Of a DNA stretch of 64,000 bases, positions 15,691-25,397 are shown piece by piece. Position 1 is the first letter of the stretch, and every line of letters begins with the position of its first letter. The position numbers and the translations under genes were made by a program. The stretch is from Arachnia propionica (lineage in GTDB: Bacteria; Actinomycetota; Actinomycetes; Propionibacteriales; Propionibacteriaceae): contig NZ_CP146373.1 of assembly GCF_037055325.1 (NCBI RefSeq), positions 1,054,001 to 1,118,000 on the forward strand. The letters run 5' to 3'. Under the pieces are notes generated by a model that was not told the DNA's origin, searched no databases, and was given only the letters and a program-made list of their open reading frames with translations.

Positions 15691-17675
15691 GCCGTCCAGA
15701 CTTGCTCCGTTTGAGCGATGCTGTACTGGAGGACCTGACCAACAAGGGCACCCTGCGGCGGGCCCGGAAGGAGCTCGGCGCTGCGTCCTTCACCGTCACC
15801 GAGGCCGATGACGGGACGGTGACGGTCTACGCGGCTGACGGAACCACCTGCGTCCTGTACGCAAACAGACCCTTCGCGGAGTGGACCTGTTCCTGTCTGG
15901 CAGCCAACAACTGCCGCCACATCGTCCGCGCGATCCTGCACTACCAGACCGCCTGCTCCGAGCCGCAAGCCGTCGAGGAGAAGAAGCCGGATTCGACGGA
16001 CCTACCCGGGCCGGAACCCCCCGGGGTCGCTGCCCTCGGGAAGGTGGAACCGGAGGCCGTCTTCAACCCGGCCAGCATCACCCGCGAACACCTGAGGGCC
16101 GCGCTCTCCCCCGCCGCCCTGAGGCGGGCCGATCAGCTGGCTGAGCAGGGCCTGCTGGCCCACGTCGGAAGCATCAGGGGAATCTCTGTGGTGCGAATCC
16201 ACCATCCGACCCCCGTGTCGGTGCGTTTCCTGGCCGGCGCCGACCTCAACTACGTGCGCTGCACCTGCCACGACCCCGATCCGTGTCTTCACGTCGCGGT
16301 CGCAGTCGCTGCCGCGGCGGGCAGGCGGTTTGGGAACACCGGTCTGGTGTCCGTGGTGGGGGACGAGTGGCGACCGGATACCGCTTTGCTCTCCGAGATC
16401 CGAGGCGCGGTCGGTGAGCTGGTGAGGGTCGGGGCGGAGTCTGGGCACCGGAACCTGCGTGGGGTCTGGCGCCGCCTGGCGGTCAGGGCCCGTGAAGCCG
16501 AACTGCATCACGTCGCTGACGTTCTGGACGAGCTGTTGGACGAGCTGGCCCGTTACGAGGCTCGCAGCCAGGAATTCACCCCATCGCGGCTGGTCGCGTT
16601 GTCCGCTGAGCTGTTGGCGCGGGTAATGTCCCTGGGCAATCCGGAACCGGAACAGATCCCGGATCGGCTCGTCGCAGGTTCCCCTGCCCAGCAGACGCGG
16701 GTGTCGAAGGCCCGGTTGATCGGCCTGGGAACCGAGTTCGTCGAACTGGACGACGAGTGTCGATTGATCGCTCACCTGGTGGACGCCCGAAGCGGTGCTC
16801 CAATGCGGGTCACGAAACGGGTCACCGACGAAGAACGCAGACCCTCCTCGCACCTCGCGGGCGGCCTAGTCTCCGGCATCACCATCAGCAGCTGGGGTGG
16901 CGGACAGGTGATGTCGCTGGGCGGTCGGATGTTCGGACACGGGGATTTCTCCCACACCAACAGGTCAGCGGTGGGGCTTCCTGCGGGCGCGATGGACCAG
17001 TTGGAGGCGCCGTTCCGGGTGGAGACCATAGCCGAGCTGGCCACCCAGCAGACCCGACTGCCCGCCGTGCTGGATGATCGTTCTGCAGGCACCGACCTGG
17101 CCGCCTGCCGGGTGACCGGCGTTGGGAACATCCATTTCGACCCCGGCATTTCCAGTCTCGTGGCCGACCTGCGGGACGCCGACGGGCAATCATTCCAGCT
17201 GGCTCTTCGACACACTCCTCGCCGCGACGGGAGCGTGCGCGCCACCCTGGTTCACCTGCTGAGCTGGGAGAAAGCTTTCCCCGAGGAGGCTTTCGTCTCG
17301 GGAAGGTGGCGTTGGGGTGCCAGGAGGGTCGTGGTGGATCCGTTGCTGCTGGTCGGAGACGGTGTCCCTCTCCAGCCGCACGTAGCAGAACCCGTCGCGA
17401 CGGAAGTCGAGTGGCGAACTGGGACCGAGGACGCCCCACTAACCAGCCCGGGAGCCCTGCTGCGGGGGCTCGATTCCCTGCTGGGGGAACTTCTGTTGGC
17501 GGGTGCCGACCGCATCCACCTCCGCGACCACGAATGGCACGATTTCGTCCGGAAGGCTCGCAAAGCGGGAAGCCAGCTGATCGCAGACCACACCCGGGCC
17601 TTCCTCGACCACCAGGACCCGGCCCAGGTGGAGAAGCTGCTACTGATCTCGGCCTTCGGCGGCCCGTTGGCGTGA
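15687..17675 (+). CDS. Protein with two SWIM zinc fingers, YehQ-like
   Basis: 662 residues from the GTG at 15687, overlapping the vWA stop by 4 nt. It carries two SWIM motifs (CxC-n-CxH): C68, C70, C76, H78 in WTCSCLAANNCRHIV, and C192, C194, C200, H202 in RCTCHDPDPCLHVAV. SWIM fingers bind DNA, RNA or protein. The rest (about 215-662) is a mixed region with no domain I can name; it is partly acidic and helical around 240-330. No membrane segments. By position it is probably the target-recognition component of the cluster. Confidence 0.82.
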   Translation: MSRPDLLRLSDAVLEDLTNKGTLRRARKELGAASFTVTEADDGTVTVYAADGTTCVLYANRPFAEWTCSCLAANNCRHIVRAILHYQTACSEPQAVEEKKPDSTDLPGPEPPGVAALGKVEPEAVFNPASITREHLRAALSPAALRRADQLAEQGLLAHVGSIRGISVVRIHHPTPVSVRFLAGADLNYVRCTCHDPDPCLHVAVAVAAAAGRRFGNTGLVSVVGDEWRPDTALLSEIRGAVGELVRVGAESGHRNLRGVWRRLAVRAREAELHHVADVLDELLDELARYEARSQEFTPSRLVALSAELLARVMSLGNPEPEQIPDRLVAGSPAQQTRVSKARLIGLGTEFVELDDECRLIAHLVDARSGAPMRVTKRVTDEERRPSSHLAGGLVSGITISSWGGGQVMSLGGRMFGHGDFSHTNRSAVGLPAGAMDQLEAPFRVETIAELATQQTRLPAVLDDRSAGTDLAACRVTGVGNIHFDPGISSLVADLRDADGQSFQLALRHTPRRDGSVRATLVHLLSWEKAFPEEAFVSGRWRWGARRVVVDPLLLVGDGVPLQPHVAEPVATEVEWRTGTEDAPLTSPGALLRGLDSLLGELLLAGADRIHLRDHEWHDFVRKARKAGSQLIADHTRAFLDHQDPAQVEKLLLISAFGGPLA

Positions 17676-17738
17676 AGCCCTGTCCTTGAAGAAGGCCGCG
17701 AAAATATTTGTCGGACCTTGCCTCTAAGCTTCCCTGCC

Positions 17739-20714
17739 ATGAAACGACGCCTGCGCCTGACAGAAGGTGGCTCTGACAAGTTCTGGTACATCGACGTAGC
17801 CGAGGACCAGGTGACGGTCCGCTACGGTCGCAGCGGAACCGCGGGCACGACGAGGACGAAGCAGTACGAATCCGCAGACAAAGCCCTCACTGAGGCCAAG
17901 AAGCAGGTGGCCGCGAAGATCAAGAAGGGCTACACCGACGACGCCACGGCCTCCACCGAGGAGCCGGAAACCACGGAGGCCACCCGGCCCAGGGAGAAGA
18001 ATGAAACCGTAGCCGCGGAGCGGATGGTCGGCGAACCGGCCGGCGCTCCCCTCGAGGTCTCGGATCTGCACGCAGACGACCTGGGGCTGGTGCTCACTCC
18101 CTTCGAACGCGCCTACGACATCAACGCCGAGGTGAGCATCGAGGTCGACGATTCACCGTTCGATCCCGAGGCCGAGCTGGAACGGGCCAAACGCATCGTC
18201 GTGTTCGAACCCTACAGCGACGGCTACGCCCGGATGCAGCGAGTGCGGTTCACCGAACCCCCTTTCAACACAATGCCCAGCCCAGAACGGATCACGTGGT
18301 GGGTGAAGTATCTGAAAGAGCTCCAGAAAATCAGGGAAGAGAAATACTACGCGAATCAGAAGATTCACTACAGGAACAGTAGAGAAACCACGCTCTACTG
18401 GCCCACCTGGTTGAAGGTGGTTCTGAACACCAACTGGCGCGCTCCGCTCACCACATGCGCAGCCGAGCTCGGCAAACTCGTCGAGGGGGCCCTGATTCTT
18501 CGTCCTCTCCTGACCATGTTCTCCGATGCCGACATCACCGCAGCCCGAGCAGGGTTGCCGTCACCTCTACCCGCGCCGTTCAGCGCCCGGCAGTACTACA
18601 GCTACGCCATAACCGACCATTCGCTCTTCACAGCTGCCGGGTTGGACTCTCTCGATCAGGATGAGGCTCGAAGCCTACTGGAAGCCGTGCCGAAAAATCA
18701 GCTGCAACACAACGACTTCCGCAACTTCGCCCTGGCCGGGGTGGTGCTCCCCACGCCCACTGAGCGGGTCACTTTCGCCCGCCGCACGGGAGCACGAGTC
18801 GTCGAGTGGAGTGGCGTGGTGCCGTGGTTGGTGGCAACCGGGGCGGAAGGTTTTGGTCTGCTGCTGAGCTGGATTGATCAACAGGCCCAGGAAACCTCCC
18901 AAGCAATGCTGAATTCGGCTGCTGAAACGGGACACGGCCCGGGAATGGCCGGTTTGTTCTTGGACGCGCTGAAAACCAAGGCCGCCGATGTTGCGACGCA
19001 TTGGCTGCGCTCTCACCTGCCCCAGGTCTTGGCCGCAGATCTCACTCGTCCCCAGGCCAATGCCTTGGCTCCCCTTCTGAGAGAGATCCCCACAGAACAG
19101 ATCCGAGATGTTGCCAAGCGCACCACAGGCAGCACTCGAGCAGTCATCGAAGAGATCCTGGCCGAATCCACAATCCCGGAACTGCCCGCTGATACCGCCT
19201 GGTGGACGGAGGCCAGCAGCTCCCCGAAACTACCGGCGACGCAGAACCTTCCGTTCAGCACCGATGGTCTGCCACCAATCCTGATCGATGGCCAGCACCG
19301 GCTGGGTGCCGGACAGGTGAAGGAACTGTTGCGGGCGTTGAGCGCCGCTGAGCAGCATCCACTGACCATGGCGGTTCATGACCGAGCTGATCGTCTCAGC
19401 CGGGATCGCTTCGCCCTGGCACTTGTGCATCTCTGGTTGGCTGCTGGTGCTCCCGCGAAACTGTCGTGGTTGATGACCGGCGCAGGCTGGCTGGGAGACA
19501 GCGAATTCGTCAACACTCTCACCCCCTTGATCCGGGAATGGCCGGGAATCAGCCAGCACCAACGGGCCGTGAAGGGCCTCACCGCACTGCGCAACGTCGC
19601 ATCGGACGAGGCGTTGCAGCAGATCTCCGGGATCGCTGCAAAGGTGAAATTCGCCGGCCTGAAGAAACGCGCCGGCCAGGCGATGGACGAGATCGCCGCC
19701 CAACGTGGCTTCACCCGCGACGAACTCGAAGACCGGGTGATCCCCGACGGAGGTCTCGGCGAACGCGGCACCCGCATCTTCGACTACGGACCCCGCCGAT
19801 TCCTGGCCTATGTGACCCCGGAAGGCAAACTGGCCGCACGCCTCCTGGACGCCGAAGGCCACCCCACCGGCAAAGTACTCAGCACCCTCCCAGCACCCAA
19901 CAAAAGCGATAATTCCGAGCAAGCAAAGGCGGCAAAAGCCGAATACAACCTCGTCAAGAAGGCGGTCACCACCCTGGCGAAAGTCCAACTGGCACGATTC
20001 GAACGCGCCATGATCCAGGACCGCCGCTGGGCCCCGGAAGACCACGCCCGCTTCATCACTCCCCACCCCGTCCTGAGAAGACTCCTGGCCGGAATCATCT
20101 GGGGCCTCCACGACACGGAAAACACCCTGAAAGCCACCGCCCGCATCGACGAAGACGGCCGCCTCGTCGACCCCGATGATGAACCCGTGGATACCGATGG
20201 CTGTTCCATCGGGATCGTTCATCCCCTGGAACTGGACGACACCACCAAGGCTGCCTGGGGCGAGGTGCTGGCGGATTACGAACTTGCCCAGCCGTTCAAA
20301 CAACTCGACCGACCCATCTTCCGCCTCCCGGAAGACCAGGGCAACGACACGAAACTTCACGACCTACCCAAAGGCACATTCCCCGCCGCCAAACTCATCG
20401 GAGCCTTCACCAAGTACGGCTGGGAACGAGGCGAAGCCCTCGACGCAGGCAGCTACTGCATCCACGCCCTCACAATCCCACCAGCCAACCTCACAGCGGT
20501 GATCCGCTACACAGGCATGTGGATGGGGCCCATGACGGAGCAAGAAGACCAAGAAATCGAAGCAGCCTATGTCCTCAAAGGCTGCCACGACCCGAAAAAC
20601 CTAGGCTGGGGAGACGCAATGGATACGAAAGGACTCGAACGTATCCCCTGGAACCAGGTCCCACCCGCAATCGCCTCCGAAATACTCGCGACCCTCGAGA
20701 CGATAAGAGGCTGA
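17739..20714 (+). CDS. WGR domain plus DUF4132 protein, YehI-like
   Basis: 991 residues from the ATG at 17739. Residues 1-70 form a WGR domain: KFWYIDVAEDQVTVRYGRSG, with R28-Y29-G30-R31 in place of the classic WGR, then GTAGTTRTKQYES. A charged, low-complexity linker follows (about 66-110). From about 116 (LGLVLTPFERAYDINAEV) to the end is a DUF4132 protein. WGR domains in PARPs and MolR bind nucleic acid ends. The gene starts 63 nt after the SWIM gene and ends 1 nt before its paralogue. The domain call is firm; the function is unknown. Confidence 0.85.
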   Translation: MKRRLRLTEGGSDKFWYIDVAEDQVTVRYGRSGTAGTTRTKQYESADKALTEAKKQVAAKIKKGYTDDATASTEEPETTEATRPREKNETVAAERMVGEPAGAPLEVSDLHADDLGLVLTPFERAYDINAEVSIEVDDSPFDPEAELERAKRIVVFEPYSDGYARMQRVRFTEPPFNTMPSPERITWWVKYLKELQKIREEKYYANQKIHYRNSRETTLYWPTWLKVVLNTNWRAPLTTCAAELGKLVEGALILRPLLTMFSDADITAARAGLPSPLPAPFSARQYYSYAITDHSLFTAAGLDSLDQDEARSLLEAVPKNQLQHNDFRNFALAGVVLPTPTERVTFARRTGARVVEWSGVVPWLVATGAEGFGLLLSWIDQQAQETSQAMLNSAAETGHGPGMAGLFLDALKTKAADVATHWLRSHLPQVLAADLTRPQANALAPLLREIPTEQIRDVAKRTTGSTRAVIEEILAESTIPELPADTAWWTEASSSPKLPATQNLPFSTDGLPPILIDGQHRLGAGQVKELLRALSAAEQHPLTMAVHDRADRLSRDRFALALVHLWLAAGAPAKLSWLMTGAGWLGDSEFVNTLTPLIREWPGISQHQRAVKGLTALRNVASDEALQQISGIAAKVKFAGLKKRAGQAMDEIAAQRGFTRDELEDRVIPDGGLGERGTRIFDYGPRRFLAYVTPEGKLAARLLDAEGHPTGKVLSTLPAPNKSDNSEQAKAAKAEYNLVKKAVTTLAKVQLARFERAMIQDRRWAPEDHARFITPHPVLRRLLAGIIWGLHDTENTLKATARIDEDGRLVDPDDEPVDTDGCSIGIVHPLELDDTTKAAWGEVLADYELAQPFKQLDRPIFRLPEDQGNDTKLHDLPKGTFPAAKLIGAFTKYGWERGEALDAGSYCIHALTIPPANLTAVIRYTGMWMGPMTEQEDQEIEAAYVLKGCHDPKNLGWGDAMDTKGLERIPWNQVPPAIASEILATLETIRG

Positions 20715-20715
20715 G

Positions 20716-23169
20716 ATGGCCACTTCCTCGAATCCCGACCCGTCGGATCTCGGTCTCCGATTAACTCCCTTCGAAAGGTGCTACAACCTGGATGCGGACG
20801 CGCACATCGGTCTCGACAGCGTTCCTTTCGATCCCGTGGCCGAGGCGGAGCGGGCAGAACGGATCGCTTATCAGACCCCTATCCAGTGGTACGGCAGGCG
20901 TTTCATGTGGTGGCGATTCCGCGAGCCCTTGTTCACGGCCATCCCCGGACCGGAACGTCGGGCCTGGTGGCTGGATTATTTCCAGTCCCAGCGGGACCCT
21001 GGGGCTCAGGGCACCGATTTGGGTCTCCCGGGTTGGGTTTCAACGGTTCTGGCCACCGACTGGGAGGGGTCACTTGCTCAAATCGCCACTGCTCTCGGAC
21101 AGCGCGGAGTGGACGGTTTGTTGCTACGAGGTGTACTCCATCGATACACGGACACCGAAATAGCCCACGTCAAGGCCATGATGCCCGGCCCCATCTCTGA
21201 GCCATCCGTTGAGGCAGCCCACGTGAAATACGAGTTCACGGAGGGCGCCTTCGTATCCATCGCTCTGGGGCTGCTCCCACCCGATGAAGTCGTCGACCTC
21301 ATGAGGACTTCCCGCACCCGGGAACAAGTGTCCCTCAACCACCACAGAGCGCTGTTGGGCCTGGCGATGCCTGACCCCCAGGATCGCCTGCTATTCGTCC
21401 GCACCGGCTTCCACGCCATGGATTGGAGATGCCTCTCCCCCTGGGTGGCAGGACTGGAAAGCCGTGGTCTTGATCCTCTGCTGAACTACATCAAACATTC
21501 AGGATCCGAGGAGGCCAAGGCTCTGCTATCCGAGACCGGGGTCTTGGTGCACGGCCCCGGAGCCGCACCTTTCTTCTTCGCTGCCCTGGACAGCCCCGGT
21601 GTCACAGCGGCTGCCGAATGGATTCGCGCTCATCCTTCAGCAATCCAGAAGGCCACCCTCTCGCCCCGGGATACACGTCGAGCCGCCATCTTCCTCCGCG
21701 AACAGGAGGCTCCGCGAATCCCAACAGACGACGTGAAAGGTTCCTCGAGGAAACTGCCCATCAATCTCGCAAGCCTGCCGCCCCTGAAGATGGCTGGAAA
21801 TACCTTGCCCCTCAAAGAAGTGGCAGGCCTGGTTGAAGCGATGAAGAAAGACGAAGAGCCTCAACTCGCGGCAGCCCTGAAGGCACACATGACGTCGGAA
21901 GATCTCGACGAGTTCGCCCTGGCAATCCTGGACGGCTGGTTGTTCTCTGGTTCGGCGGCTAAATTCGACTGGCTCATGACCGGAGCAGCCTGGTTGGGCG
22001 GCAGGGGATTTGCCGCCGAGATAAAAATTTTGATCACGCGATGGGCGAATGTGCGTCACAAGGTCGCCTCTCGTGGGGTAATCGCGCTGGAGCGGGTCGG
22101 CACCGGGGATGCCCTGTTTCAGCTCGCTGTCCTGGCCGAGAGATCGCCCGCAGCTTCTCTTCCACGGCATGCCCATAACGCATTGCTGAGAATTGCGCAG
22201 AACAGAAACTTGTCCCGCAATGATCTGGAAGATCAGGCATATTTCGACATCGACCTAGACATACGCGGGGAACGCGAATTCAGCTACGGCACCCGCAGGT
22301 TCCGGGCTCGGCTCGTACCGGACGGTCGTCTGGCGATCCAGGTAATACATAGTGACGGTAAACCAGCAAGACGAACCACGTGGAGCCCACCCCCCGCACT
22401 CGCAGCGGATCCCCCCAGCTCGGTCACCGCGACCAAAGCAGAATTCAAGCAGTTCAGGAAACAGATCCGCGACATAGCTGCATTGCATCGGCGTCGTTTT
22501 GAGCTGGCAATGATCATGGAACGCCGCTGGAACCCTGACTTCTTCCGGCAGTTCATTGCTTCCCAACCCATGCTGCGGATCATTTTGTCCGGGTTGGTAT
22601 GGGGCATCTACGACGGCGAGCGTCTCCTCACTCCTGTCCGCCTCGACGAGGATGGTTCCTTCGTCGACGCCGGCGACCACGTCGTCGACGCGGCTGGCCA
22701 CCAAGTCGGCGTCGCGCACCGGCTGGACCTCGACGCGGAGACCACAGCCACGTGGGCACACGTGCTGAGCGACTACGACCTCACCCCACCGTTCCCACAG
22801 CTCGACCGACCGGTCAAGGATCCAATGGAACTCCCGAACAGTCCCATCAATACAGAACGCCTGATGAAGACCCTGAAGAAACGAGGATGGGAATTGGGAA
22901 TGCCACGTGAAGGAGAATATCATCTTCACTTCTGGCCCATTCTTACGTATGACATGACGGTGATACTCCAGCATTCACCGATTTCATACATTTTCCCAGA
23001 ACAGGACGTTACCCTCAAAAAGGTGGTAGCTGTGGCGGGAACCCTGAGCTATAAGGATTTCCTTGACGATGGGAACCTACCCACGCACGACCTCGCTCCC
23101 CGGCACCAGATTTCACCCCGACTCCTCAACGAGGTATTGCTCACCATCGATGGTTGGGGGATGACATGA
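20716..23169 (+). CDS. DUF4132 paralogue without WGR domain
   Basis: 817 residues. The N-terminus (LGLRLTPFERCYNLDADA) aligns with residue 116 onward of the preceding protein, and shared blocks continue along both, for example KFDWLMTGAAWLGG versus KLSWLMTGAGWLGD, and ERRWNPDFFRQFI versus DRRWAPEDHARFI. The C-terminal MolR-like segment keeps LDEDGSFVDAGDHVVD, matching IDEDGRLVDPDDEPVD. It is a tandem duplicate that lost, or never had, the WGR module. The stop of the first gene and this ATG are separated by a single base, so translation is coupled. Confidence 0.82.
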   Translation: MATSSNPDPSDLGLRLTPFERCYNLDADAHIGLDSVPFDPVAEAERAERIAYQTPIQWYGRRFMWWRFREPLFTAIPGPERRAWWLDYFQSQRDPGAQGTDLGLPGWVSTVLATDWEGSLAQIATALGQRGVDGLLLRGVLHRYTDTEIAHVKAMMPGPISEPSVEAAHVKYEFTEGAFVSIALGLLPPDEVVDLMRTSRTREQVSLNHHRALLGLAMPDPQDRLLFVRTGFHAMDWRCLSPWVAGLESRGLDPLLNYIKHSGSEEAKALLSETGVLVHGPGAAPFFFAALDSPGVTAAAEWIRAHPSAIQKATLSPRDTRRAAIFLREQEAPRIPTDDVKGSSRKLPINLASLPPLKMAGNTLPLKEVAGLVEAMKKDEEPQLAAALKAHMTSEDLDEFALAILDGWLFSGSAAKFDWLMTGAAWLGGRGFAAEIKILITRWANVRHKVASRGVIALERVGTGDALFQLAVLAERSPAASLPRHAHNALLRIAQNRNLSRNDLEDQAYFDIDLDIRGEREFSYGTRRFRARLVPDGRLAIQVIHSDGKPARRTTWSPPPALAADPPSSVTATKAEFKQFRKQIRDIAALHRRRFELAMIMERRWNPDFFRQFIASQPMLRIILSGLVWGIYDGERLLTPVRLDEDGSFVDAGDHVVDAAGHQVGVAHRLDLDAETTATWAHVLSDYDLTPPFPQLDRPVKDPMELPNSPINTERLMKTLKKRGWELGMPREGEYHLHFWPILTYDMTVILQHSPISYIFPEQDVTLKKVVAVAGTLSYKDFLDDGNLPTHDLAPRHQISPRLLNEVLLTIDGWGMT

Positions 23170-23237
23170 CCAATCCCACACATGATCCATTTCAGTTTCA
23201 CACTATGCCACGTCATGGCTTCAATGCTCGCCAGCTC

Positions 23238-23275
23238 CTCCTGCCCGTGAACCATCTTTGACTCATGGGCAGGAG
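23238..23275 (+). promoter_or_regulatory. Hairpin between DUF4132 and MoxR genes
   Basis: Arms 23238-23250 and 23263-23275 pair over 13 bp with one G-U, around a 12-nt loop. It lies in the only sizeable gap (161 nt) inside the cluster, 56 nt before the MoxR ATG. No T run follows, so I read it as an attenuator, processing site or partial terminator that could set the ATPase level apart from the upstream genes. Confidence 0.45.
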
Positions 23276-23330
23276 CACCCACCACAATCACCAGTGAGAT
23301 GTTCACCAGTGTCGAGGAGATAACGACCAT

Positions 23331-24401
23331 ATGACCGAGATGCAACGCCCACCGGCCGAGCTTCGTCACGCTGACGAGCTGAAGCTCCTGAAACAGCGCG
23401 ACAGGAAACAGAAACGCCCCGTCGCTCCCGGCTGGCAGCTCTCGGCGCAGTCGGTAGTGGAGTTCGTGCTGGGCGACGGGAAGGAGATCACGGGCAAATA
23501 TGTGGGACGCCGTTCCCTGATCGAACGCTGCGTGGTGTCGCTGGCCACGAACCGGGGATTGATGCTGATCGGCGAACCCGGCACTGCTAAATCCCTGCTG
23601 AGCGAGCTCCTGGCAGCAGCGATCTCCGGGGACACCACCTTGACCATCCAGGGTTCGGCGGCCACCACCGAGGACGCCATCAAATATTCCTGGAACTACG
23701 CAATGTTGCTGGCCGAGGGACCAACCCTGAACTCCCTCGTGCCCGCCCCCGTTCACCGGGGCATGTCGGAAGGCAAGGTGGTGCGTTTCGAAGAGATCAC
23801 CCGCTGCGCACCCGAGGTGCAGGATTCGATGCTGTCGGTGCTCTCGGACCGCACCTTGTCCATTCCCGAACTGGACGCGGCCCACCGGACCCTGTATGCG
23901 AAACAGGGATTCAACGTGATCGGCACCGCCAACACCCGTGACCGTGGGGTCAATGAGATGTCAGCCGCGTTGAAACGCCGGTTCAACTTCGAGACCATCG
24001 GCCCCATCGAGAATCTCGAGGTGGAGATGGCGCTGGTGGAACGCGAGACCGATGCGATGCTGCGGGCAGCCGAGATCCCGGCCCGTCTGGGGCGTGACGC
24101 CGCCGAGGTGCTGGTCAAGGTGTTCCGCGAGCTGCGTTCCGGAAAGGCGTCGGGGCAGGGTGTGGAACGTCTGAGCAGCGCCATGTCCACGGCGGAGGCG
24201 GTCTCCACCGGCATGGCAGCCGCCGTCCACGCGGCCTGGTTCGGCAATGACACCCCGGGCGGCAAAGAGCTGGCGGAAGCCATCACCGCCTCGGCTTTGA
24301 AAGACGAACCGGAAGACATCTCCAAGCTGCGTGCCTACCGCGAACGGCACGTCAAGAAACGCTCCGGCATCTGGCAGGAGCTGTACACACACCTGCCCTG
24401 A
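23331..24401 (+). CDS. MoxR-type AAA+ ATPase, YehL-like
   Basis: 356 residues. Walker A is GEPGTAKS at 81-88 (usually GxxGxGKS/T, here with Ala before Lys). Walker B ends in FEE (E154-E155) in VVRFEEITRC. Sensor 1 is IGTANTRDRG with N201, and the arginine-finger region is SAALKRRFNF (R216-R217). The insertion PVHRGMSEGKV before Walker B fits the MoxR helix-2 insert. MoxR ATPases act as chaperones that load metals or remodel partner complexes together with vWA proteins. The N-terminal 45 residues are basic. GAGGAG lies 11 nt before the ATG. Last gene of the cluster. Confidence 0.9.
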   Translation: MTEMQRPPAELRHADELKLLKQRDRKQKRPVAPGWQLSAQSVVEFVLGDGKEITGKYVGRRSLIERCVVSLATNRGLMLIGEPGTAKSLLSELLAAAISGDTTLTIQGSAATTEDAIKYSWNYAMLLAEGPTLNSLVPAPVHRGMSEGKVVRFEEITRCAPEVQDSMLSVLSDRTLSIPELDAAHRTLYAKQGFNVIGTANTRDRGVNEMSAALKRRFNFETIGPIENLEVEMALVERETDAMLRAAEIPARLGRDAAEVLVKVFRELRSGKASGQGVERLSSAMSTAEAVSTGMAAAVHAAWFGNDTPGGKELAEAITASALKDEPEDISKLRAYRERHVKKRSGIWQELYTHLP

Positions 24402-24453
24402 CCAAGGACCCAGCGGGATTCACGAACGCACAGTCGGACAGGCTCCACAACCT

Positions 24454-24476
24454 GTGGCCACGCGCTTCCTGGCCAC
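24454..24476. terminator. Weak hairpin between convergent moxR-like and thyA genes
   Basis: GTGGCCA at 24454-24460 and TGGCCAC at 24470-24476 pair perfectly around 9 nt, in the 198-nt gap where two transcripts meet. There is no T run. Position suggests a terminator. Confidence 0.3.
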
Positions 24477-24599
24477 CAGATGTGGGGTCGAGCCGGGTTG
24501 TTCCTTCAGCGCGGCCCGGCTCAACCAGATTCACACCTTATGACCCGCTACCTTCCCGGTCCGCCCCACGTATCAACCGACTTCTCGAAACGACGCCCC

Positions 24600-25397
24600 T
24601 TACACCGCTATGGGTGCTTTGATCGCCGGGTGGGGGTCGTAGTCCTCGACGGCGATGTCGGGCAGCTCGAACCGATCGATCTCCCGCACCCCGGGATTCA
24701 GCACGAGCCGCGGGAGAGCGCGCGGTTGCCGGGTCAGCTGCTCGGCCACCTGATCGAAGTGGTTGTGGTAAATGTGCGCGTCCCCGAGGGTGTGAATGAA
24801 CTCCCCCACTTCAAGCCCCGTCACCTGCGCAACAAGGTGGGTTAGCAGCGCGTAGGAGGCGATGTTGAACGGCACCCCCAGGAACACATCCGCGGAGCGC
24901 TGGTAGAGCTGGCAGCTCAACCTGCCATCGGCCACGTAGAACTGGAACAAAGCATGGCAGGGCGGCAGGGCCATGGCATCCACATCGGCGACGTTCCAGG
25001 CAGAGACGATGTGCCGCCTGGACTCCGGGTTGCTGCGCAGGGATTCGATCACGCCGGCGAGCTGATCCACGTGCCGTCCGTCCGGGGTGGGCCAGGAACG
25101 CCACTGGTAGCCGTAGATGGGCCCGAGGTCGCCGTTTTCGTCGGCCCATTCATCCCAGATGGTGATGCGGTTCTCATGCAGCCAGGCGATGTTGGTGTCG
25201 CCTCGCAGGAACCACAGTAGCTCGCCAAAAACGGAGCGGGTGTGCACCCTTTTGGTGGTCAGCAGCGGAAATCCTGCGGTCAGGTCGAATCTCATCTGGT
25301 GGCCGAAGACGCTGCGAGTGCCGGTTCCGGTGCGGTCGCCGCGGTCGGTTCCGTCGGCCATGATATGGCGCAGCAGATCCAGGTAAATCTCCATCAC
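24600..25397 (-). CDS. thyA: Thymidylate synthase (ThyA type)
   Basis: 265 residues, full length. It methylates dUMP to dTMP using methylene-tetrahydrofolate, giving dihydrofolate that FolA recycles. The catalytic Cys is in [13 protein letters not shown], followed by [20 protein letters not shown], with the C-terminal [12 protein letters not shown] (dUMP contacts). The N-terminus [12 protein letters not shown] and [13 protein letters not shown] are canonical. Its start overlaps the rdgB stop by 4 nt, so it is the last gene of the clpS-to-thyA operon rather than a partner of folA. Confidence 0.97.
   Translation of the reverse strand: MMEIYLDLLRHIMADGTDRGDRTGTGTRSVFGHQMRFDLTAGFPLLTTKRVHTRSVFGELLWFLRGDTNIAWLHENRITIWDEWADENGDLGPIYGYQWRSWPTPDGRHVDQLAGVIESLRSNPESRRHIVSAWNVADVDAMALPPCHALFQFYVADGRLSCQLYQRSADVFLGVPFNIASYALLTHLVAQVTGLEVGEFIHTLGDAHIYHNHFDQVAEQLTRQPRALPRLVLNPGVREIDRFELPDIAVEDYDPHPAIKAPIAV

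Noticed and set aside
19230-20360. 376-residue minus-strand ORF opposite DUF4132
   Set aside because: Antisense shadow of a conserved DUF4132 protein, no start context.
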